64,000 nucleotides of DNA, taken from assembly GCA_946807835.1 (NCBI GenBank), contig OX327697.1:1689001-1753000 (forward strand), in the 5' to 3' direction. Under the pieces are notes generated by a model. The model worked only from the letters and a program-made list of their open reading frames with translations. It did not search any database and was not told the origin of the DNA. This DNA comes from Ailanthus altissimus. Lineage: Eukaryota > Streptophyta > Magnoliopsida > Sapindales > Simaroubaceae. The position numbers and the translations under genes were made by a program. Shown piece by piece: positions 57,826-64,000 of the stretch; position 1 is the stretch's first letter, and each line of letters starts with the position of its first letter.

Positions 57826-58580
57826 ATAGTATATATAAAAAAATAGGTACACTTAATGGGTTTCAATTGCTTATAGCCTTATAGTTAAGGTGTTAAATTT
57901 TAAATAAAATATCTTGGGTTCTGAGTTCCACCAAATATGTATTTATTTTTATCCTTCTATTTAAATAATGCATATAGAGTCCCTTTATTATATATATAGA
58001 AAAATAGATAGTCTTAGATCAATAAAAATGCTTAATTTTGATCCAAAAGTTTTAGGTTCAAGTCTCACCAAGTGTATATTTATTTTTATCGTTCAATTTA
58101 AAAAATACACATAGGGTCCTTTTATTGTATATATAAAAAATAAATAGTCTTAAGTAAATAAAGATGTTCAGTTTTAAGTTAAAGGTCTTAGGTTAAAGTC
58201 CCACCAAATGCATATTTTTATTCTTTGAAATATATATAGAATCATTTTATTGTATATATAAAAAATAGATAGTCTTGAGTCCTTTTATTGTATCCTTCAA
58301 TTTAAGAAACACACGTAGAGTCCATTTATTGTATATATAAAAAAATAAATAGTCTTGAGTCAATAAAGATACCTAGTTTTGAGTTAAAGGTCTTAAGTTT
58401 AAGTTCCACTAAATGCATATTTTTATTGTTTGAAACACATAGAATCTCTGTATTGTATATATAAAAAATAAATAGTCTTGAGTCAATAAAGATACTTAGT
58501 TTTGAGACAAAAGTCTTAGATTCAAGTCTTACTAAGTGTATATTTTTATCATTTTATTTTAAACATACATACATAAGTAT
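57826..58580. repeat. Five to six tandem units of about 80-155 bp with tRNA-like box B sequence
   Basis: Units start with 'tgtatatataaaaaatagatagtctt' near 57830, 57986, 58126, 58251, 58331 and 58456. Most include 'ggttcaagtctcacca'-type sequence (for example 58051-58066), close to a Pol III box B, preceded by 'tagttaaggtg' near 57881 as a possible box A. An inverted copy of the same motif is in the left arm (57238-57260). Confidence 0.7.
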
Positions 58581-58711
58581 TTTGGTACTTTCATCAATTT
58601 TGACAAATTGATCGTTAATTTAAATAAAATTTGTCTTCTGACAGAATCTAAATGACTCTTTTAAAATGTTAGGGGTTTGCATAAGATGGGGTTTATATGT
58701 CATTTTTTCTT

Positions 58712-59925
58712 AAATTGATTATGATGAACCTCTTCACTTTGAATAATTTTTAACCAACAACCCAAAGCAAAGGTGGGAATATTGTGATTATCATTTTGAG
58801 TGTTAAAATATTATATCTTAAGATTATCATTTTGAGTGTTAAAATGGACCATGAAGATGCATGATTAATTTATTTTCTTTTGTGTTAATGTAGATCATAC
58901 ATAGTAATCTATCAATAATATTGATATGCATGCGCATCTTTCCTTTATTCTTTGAATCATCTTTCTTTAGTTAATTAACCAAATAATGAAGGTTTTATAT
59001 ATATTTTTCCTTCAAGAGTCCAAGGTAGTCCAAAATTGCAAGTAATATTGGTTATGTTGATTTGATGCAACTGAAAATGACAAATTTTCTAGGTCTAAGT
59101 ATCGAGTCATCTCTTGATTATATATCTCTTTACTGTTTTCTAGTCCCTTTCAATTATGAACAGAGAAAAGTCTTCAGAATTTTAAAGAAACGGCCAAAGA
59201 CTTTGAATTTTCTCTAACATTAGATCTATATAGTCTTGACATACATAAATGGGTATCTATGTTAATTTCTTTTATAGGTATCCAAAGATTAATAGTGAAC
59301 TTGAACGGGAGTTTCCTTGAAGCAATAATGCATTGATCTAATCGAGCCATAAAGGACCATCTAACTAAGAAGGTGAAAGGGAAAATGAGGGGGAAAAAAA
59401 AAGAGAGAAAACGACAGTGTAATTATGTACTTTTTTAGAACTTGTTTCATTAAGCACTTCTGCTTAATTAAGAACTTGTTTCATCTCATTTAAGTGATGC
59501 AGTGTCCTTTTTTTTATAATTATTATTGTTTAGCTTTAGTGAAAAACTGCAGAAAGAAATTTATTGTGAAATATACAGCATCATAAGAACTAGTTTCAAT
59601 TATCCGAAAGCAAATTAATTCTTATGATCTTTCTCATGTGTGTAAAGCGGGAAAAAGAAAAAGACCTTTGACTCCCTGTGCTTTTACATGAGTTATGAAA
59701 AGTCTTCAACTTCTGTACTTAAAAAATCATAATAGGTGGAGAAAAAAATTAAGGCAAGTGTTTTTAAAACACATGATCAGGTTGACGGTGACTTTTGTCT
59801 AGGAGTTCATGGAGTGTGAACACAAGTTTCTAGTTTTACGAAAATTTCATTAATGATGTATAAATCAACTTTCTATAATATCAGGGTGCTGGGAAGGATA
59901 GCATAGGACATAAATCAGCCAAAGT
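58712..59925 (+). other. Upstream region of a duplicated LRR receptor kinase gene
   Basis: This stretch aligns with 63120-63720 (for example 'atcatacatagtaatctatcaataatattga' near 58891 and 63177), so it is the 5' flank copied with LRR exon 1. It holds about 490 bp (59368-59858) that the other copy lacks. Confidence 0.65.
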
Positions 59926-60176
59926 ATGTTAAAAATGGTGCCCGGTTCCTCCATTGCCAAGACGAAGGCCATTTGGGCTACCCTTTTGATTATATACCAT
60001 ATTATGATTGTTACAGATATATTTGGAGCAGCATCTCATTTATCTGTAGGAGGTTGGAAGAGAAAGCTCTACTTGATAGCGGCTTGTGGTGGAGCAATGA
60101 AGAAGATCATTGTAATTGGATTGGCATTTCCTGCAATTCAGCAGCATCACCGAGATAAGATTATATCATGGCGTTG
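59926..60176 (+). pseudogene. LRR receptor-kinase exon 1 relic, copy 1
   Basis: From ATG 59935, MVPGSSIAKTKAIWATLLII and more hydrophobic residues form a signal-peptide-like leader. After a one-base shift near 60053 the frame reads EEKALLDSGLWWSNEEDHCN and WIGISCN, the N-terminal cap of the LRR family. The TRIM-like array starts within it at about 60182, and no LRRs follow. Confidence 0.8.
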
Positions 60177-60181
60177 GTGAT

Positions 60182-63118
60182 TGTCACGGGTCATGATTTA
60201 AGATTTAGTAAGATATTGTCTGCTTTAGGCCTAAATTCATATTGCTTTATTTTTGAACTTCATGTAAGCGTCTTTCACTCAATACGTGTCTTACTAATTA
60301 AGGTGTGGATCATCCCTTATAAACTAGTATCTCTCTCATGCTTTGGCGATATGAAATTTGTCCAAGGTGTTATATACACTCCCCTTAGAGACTCAGTATC
60401 CTCGTTGAAGTTTGCCCCACCATCGCCCATAAGGACACCGCGAGTGGCTCTGATACTATCTGTAATAATCCAACACAGACATAATAAGATATTGTCTACT
60501 TTGAGTGCAAACCTATACGGTTTTGTTTTAAGGCTTCACACAAGCATCCTTTATGCAAAACGTATCTTACCAATTAAGGTATTAATCACTCCTTATAAAC
60601 ACAGCATCTCTCTTATGCCTCGGCAATGTGGAATTTGCTTAATGTATCACATACACTACCCCTAAGGGACTCAACGTCCTCATTTAGGTTTGCCCCACCA
60701 CCGCCCATAAGGACATCGAGAGTGACTTCAATACCATCTGGCATAATCCAACCCAGACTTGATAAGATATTGTATGCTTTGGGCCTAAGATCGAATGGTT
60801 TTGTTTCTAAACTTCACGCAAGCAATCTTTACCCAAACCGCATCTTGCTAATTAAGCTGTGGATCACCCCTTATAAACTAGCATCTCTCCCATGCTTTGG
60901 CAATGTGGGATTTGCCTAAGGTGTTACATACATCCCCCTTAGAGACTCAGCGTCCTCGTTGAGGTTTATCCCACCACCGCCTATGAGGATACCGGAAGTG
61001 GCTCTAATACTATCTGTCACGATCCAATCTAGATCTGAAAAAATATTGTCGCTTATGGCCTAAGCCCGTATGGCTTTGTTCTTGGAATTTACGCAAGCGT
61101 GATTCACCCAAAACACGTCTTACCAATTAAGGTGTGAATCACCCTTTATAAACCAGTGTCTCCCCTATGCCTTGGCAATGTGGGATTTGCCTAAGGTGTC
61201 ACATATACCCCTTTAGAGACTCAACGTCCTCACTAAAGTTTACCCCATCACCGTTTATGAAGACACTGCGAGTGGCTCTAATACTATCAGTCATGACCCA
61301 ACCCAGACTTGACAAGATATTGTCTGCTTTGGCCACAAGCCTATATAGTTTTGTTTTTAGGCTTCATGTAAGCATCCTTCACCTAAAACAAATCTTGTCA
61401 ATTAAAGTGTGGATCACTCCTTATAAATCCAACATCTCTCTCATGCCTTAGCAATGTGAGATTTTCTTAAAGTGTCACATACACTCTCCTTTAGGAATTC
61501 ACCGTCTTCGCTTAAGTTTGCCTCACCACTGCCCATGAGGACACCGGGAATGGCTTCAACCCAGACCTGACAAGATATTGTACACTTTAGGCCTAAGATC
61601 TAACGGTTTTGTTCCGGAGCTTCACGCAAGTAACATTCACCTAAAACGCATCTATCCAATTAAAGTGTAGATTACCCCTTATAAAACAATGTCTCTCCCG
61701 TGCCTTGGCGATGTGGGATTTGCCTAAGGTGTCACATACACCCCTTTAGAGACTCAGCATCCTCATTGAGGTTTTTCCCACCACCGCCCATGAGGACACC
61801 AGGAGTGGCTCTGATATCATCTGTCATGAACCAACCTAGACATGGCAAGATATTGTTCGCTTTGGGCCTAAACATGCATGGTTTTGTTCCTAGGCTTCAC
61901 CTAAGCGTCTTTCACCCGAAATGCGTCCTACCAATTATGATGTGGATCACCCCATATAAATCAGCATCTCCCCTATACCTTGGCGATGTGAGATTTACCT
62001 AAGGTATCACATACACCCTCTTAAAAGCTCAGCTTTCTTACTGAGGTTTGCCCCACCACTTCCCATAAAAATATTGGGAGTGGCTCTAATACCATCTGTC
62101 AAAATCTAACCTACACCTGTCAATATATTGTTTACTTTGGGCTTAAGCATACATGGTTTTGTTATTGAGCTTCACGCAAGCATCTTTCACCTAAAATGTG
62201 TCTTGCCAATTAAAGTGTGGATCATCTTTTATAAACCCAGCATCTCTCCCGTGGTTTGGTGATGTAGGATTTGTCTAAGGTGTCACATATACTCCCTTTT
62301 AGGGACTCAGCATCCTTGGTGAAGTTTGCCCCACCATCGCCTATGAGGACACTGGGAGTGGCTATGATACCATCTGTTATGATCAAACCCAGTGCTGAAA
62401 AAATATTTTTCGCTTTAGGCCTAAGCCCGCACTATTTTGTTCCTGGGCTTCATGTAAGCAACATTCACCCAAAATGCGTCTTGCCAATTAAGGTGTAGAT
62501 CACTAATTATAAACTTAGTATCTCTCCCGTGCCTTAGTGATGTGAGATTTTCCTAAGGTGTCACGTACAACCTTTTAGAGACTCAACGTACTCTTTGAAG
62601 TTTACCCCACCACCGCCCACGAGGATACCGGGAGTATCTCTAATACCATCTGTCGTGACCAAACTTAGACCTGGTAAGATATTCTCCGCTTTGGGCCCAA
62701 GCCTGTATAGTTTTGTTCCTGGGTTTCACGCAAGCGTCCTTTACCCAAAACACATTTTACCAATTAAGGTGTGGATCACCCATTATAAACTCATCATCTC
62801 TCTCTCACGCCTTGGCAATGTGAGATTTACCTAAGGTGTCACATGCACCCCCTTAGGGACTCAACATTCTCGCAAAAGTTTTCCTCACCACTACCCATGA
62901 GGACACCAAGAGTGACTTTGATACCATCTGTCATTATCCAATCTAGACCTGGTAAGATATTATCTGCTTTAGACTTAAGCCTACTCAGCTTTATTCCTAA
63001 GCTTCACATAAGCGTCTTTCACCTTAAATTTATTTTGTCAATTAAAGTGTAGATCACCCCTTATAAATTAGTATCTCCTTCGTATCTTAACGATGTGAAA
63101 TTTACCTAAAGTGTAACA
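60182..63118 (-). repeat. Tandem array of TRIM-like retroelement units, about 11 x 275 bp
   Basis: The landmark 'aagatattgt' recurs near 60211, 60486, 60763, 61041, 61314, 61572, 61847, 62122, 62401, 62675 and 62952 (steps of 258-279 bp). Read on the minus strand each unit is an LTR-like part of about 190 bp (TGTATGTGACACC...GGGTCATGACA). It is followed within a few bases by a Met primer site (TGGTATCAGAGCC, clearest near 60446-60458, 61807-61819 and 62359-62371), a spacer of about 60 bp and a purine tract (CTAAGGGGG) before the next LTR. That is the layout of a terminal-repeat retrotransposon in miniature whose LTRs are shared in tandem. Units are diverged, roughly 75-85% by eye. It has no coding capacity. 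Confidence 0.85.
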
Positions 63119-63721
63119 AAAATGAAATACGAAGATGCATGTATGATCAATTTATTTTCTTTTATGTTAATGCAGATCATACATAGTAATCTATCAATAA
63201 TATTGACCTGCATGTGCATCTTTCCTTTATTTTTTGAATCATCTTTCTTTAGTTAATTAACCAAATAATGAAGTTTTTTTTTTTGGTCCAAGGTAGTCCA
63301 AACTTGGAAGTAATATTGATGATGTTGATTTGATGCAACTGAAAATGACAAATTTTCTACTTCTAAGTATCAAGTTATCTCTTAATTATATATCTCTTCC
63401 CTTTCAATTATGGACAGAGAAAAGTCTTCAAAATTTAAAAAAAAAGGACCAAAGACTTTGAATTTTCTCTAACATTAGAACTATAGTTTTAAAATACATA
63501 AATGAGTATCTTTATTAATTTCTTTTATAAGTATCCAGAGATTGACAGTGAACTTCAATGGGAATTTCCTCGAAGCAATAACGCATTGACCTAATTATCA
63601 CTAGAGCCATAAAGGACTATCTAACTATAGGAAAATTTCATTAATGATATATAAATCAACTTTATATAATATCAAGGTGCTAGGACAGACAGCATTATAA
63701 ATCAGCCAAAGTTTGTTAAAA
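63119..63721 (+). other. Upstream region of LRR relic copy 2
   Basis: Homologous to 58830-59930 but lacking the 490-bp segment 59368-59858. There is no gene. Confidence 0.65.
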
Positions 63722-63957
63722 ATGGTGCCCGGCTCCTCTAGTGCTAAGACAAAGGCCATATGGTCTAGCCTTTTGATTGTATTCCATATTGTTACTATTA
63801 CTGTTATTGATATATTTGAAGCAGCATCTGATTTATCATCCGTACGGTTGGAAAAGAAAGCTCTACTTGACAGCGGCTTGTGGCAGAGCATTGAAGAAAT
63901 CATGGTAATTGGACTGGCATTTCCTGCAATTTAGCAGGAAGCATCACCGACATAAGT
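63722..63957 (+). pseudogene. LRR receptor-kinase exon 1 relic, copy 2
   Basis: From ATG 63722, MVPGSSSAKTKAIWSSLLIV matches copy 1, followed by EKKALLDSGLWQSIEE. A frameshift then hides the expected cysteine motif, and a stop lies at 63932. The sequence runs to 'ggaagcatcaccgacataag', where a transposon end begins. Confidence 0.8.
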
Positions 63958-64000
63958 AGGGGTGGGCAAATTTTTCGTACCCGACCTGTCTTGAAATTTT
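63958..64000. mobile_element. Start of a hAT-like element, runs off the window
   Basis: TAGGGGTGGGCAAATTTTTC followed by GTACCCGACCTG is a common left end of plant hAT-type elements and resembles the end at 24465. Only 43 bp are in the window. Confidence 0.55.

Larger units (their letters stand above)
56870..58711. mobile_element. Large foldback element with internal repeats
   Basis: The ends 'ggaaaaaggacatacagacc' and 'atgtcattttttctt' are inverted, and inverted similarity continues inward: 56870-57390 (left arm) against 57785-58711 (right arm). Examples are 'ttttaaaagggccattcagac' against its complement near 58650 and 'gacaatgaataaaataactgaaattt' (57353-57378) against its complement near 57788. 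Similar AATTGA bases flank both ends. The right arm has expanded into tandem units. There is no ORF. Confidence 0.72.

Noticed and set aside
60182..63118. Repeated open frames of 70-165 residues that look like a protein family
   Set aside because: They recur with the 275-bp TRIM-like unit, contain its primer site and purine tract, and are on the strand opposite to the element.
60182..63118. Possible CRISPR-like or satellite array
   Set aside because: Units of 275 bp with LTR and primer-site layout, diverged throughout, in a plant genome; no short repeat with unique spacers is present.

Overview
This is plant nuclear DNA, almost certainly from a eudicot. The host genes have introns and UTRs, intergenic DNA is very AT-rich, and nested LTR retrotransposons fill about half of the window. 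I could not place the species.

Layout. (1) 792-1538: remains of a RAD6-type ubiquitin-conjugating enzyme gene. Its 3' UTR was hit by a Ty1/copia element (copia A, minus strand, 1602-20159, TSD ATTCC). Copia A was later entered by a 12.5 kb Ty3/gypsy element of Athila type (gypsy A, plus strand, 1917-14378, TSD CATAC) and by an element now reduced to a solo LTR (17064-18595, TSD GTAGT). (2) 20595-23067: a four-exon PQQ-type beta-propeller dehydrogenase gene, minus strand. (3) 23531-25512: a foldback MITE and a hAT-like element. (4) 27815-40314: an aldose 1-epimerase pseudogene, a relic of exon 1 of a DHQ-synthase-II-like gene, an intact aldose 1-epimerase gene and an intact ten-exon DHQ-synthase-II-like gene. 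The order suggests an old tandem duplication of a two-gene block. (5) 41820-56083: two decayed LRR receptor-kinase genes around a decayed copia element (copia B), which carries a defective chromovirus (44786-50519), a solo LTR nested inside that (46285-48459, TSD CTAAC) and a short LTR-like insertion (50742-51233, TSD CCATG). (6) 56870-58711: a large foldback element. (7) 58800-64000: two copies of the upstream region and first exon of an LRR receptor kinase, the first broken by a tandem array of about eleven 275-bp TRIM-like units. Another hAT-like end begins at the right edge.

Main discovery candidate. Between its integrase and its 3' LTR, where some Athila relatives carry an env-like ORF, gypsy A carries two intact plus-strand ORFs. 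One (9964-10512) encodes a basic, cysteine-rich protein whose central part resembles the nucleic-acid-binding proteins of carlaviruses. The other (10825-11472) is a complete, intronless LONELY GUY (LOG) protein, the enzyme class that makes active cytokinins from their riboside monophosphates, with a TATA box 53 bp upstream. Gag-pol of the same copy has three nonsense codons and a frameshift, yet both extra ORFs are open and the LTRs differ by only about 1.2%. The leader of gypsy A also holds six copies of a 21-bp unit that is both a six-codon micro-ORF and a small hairpin with compensatory changes. I know of no described element that combines these features, but I could not search databases.
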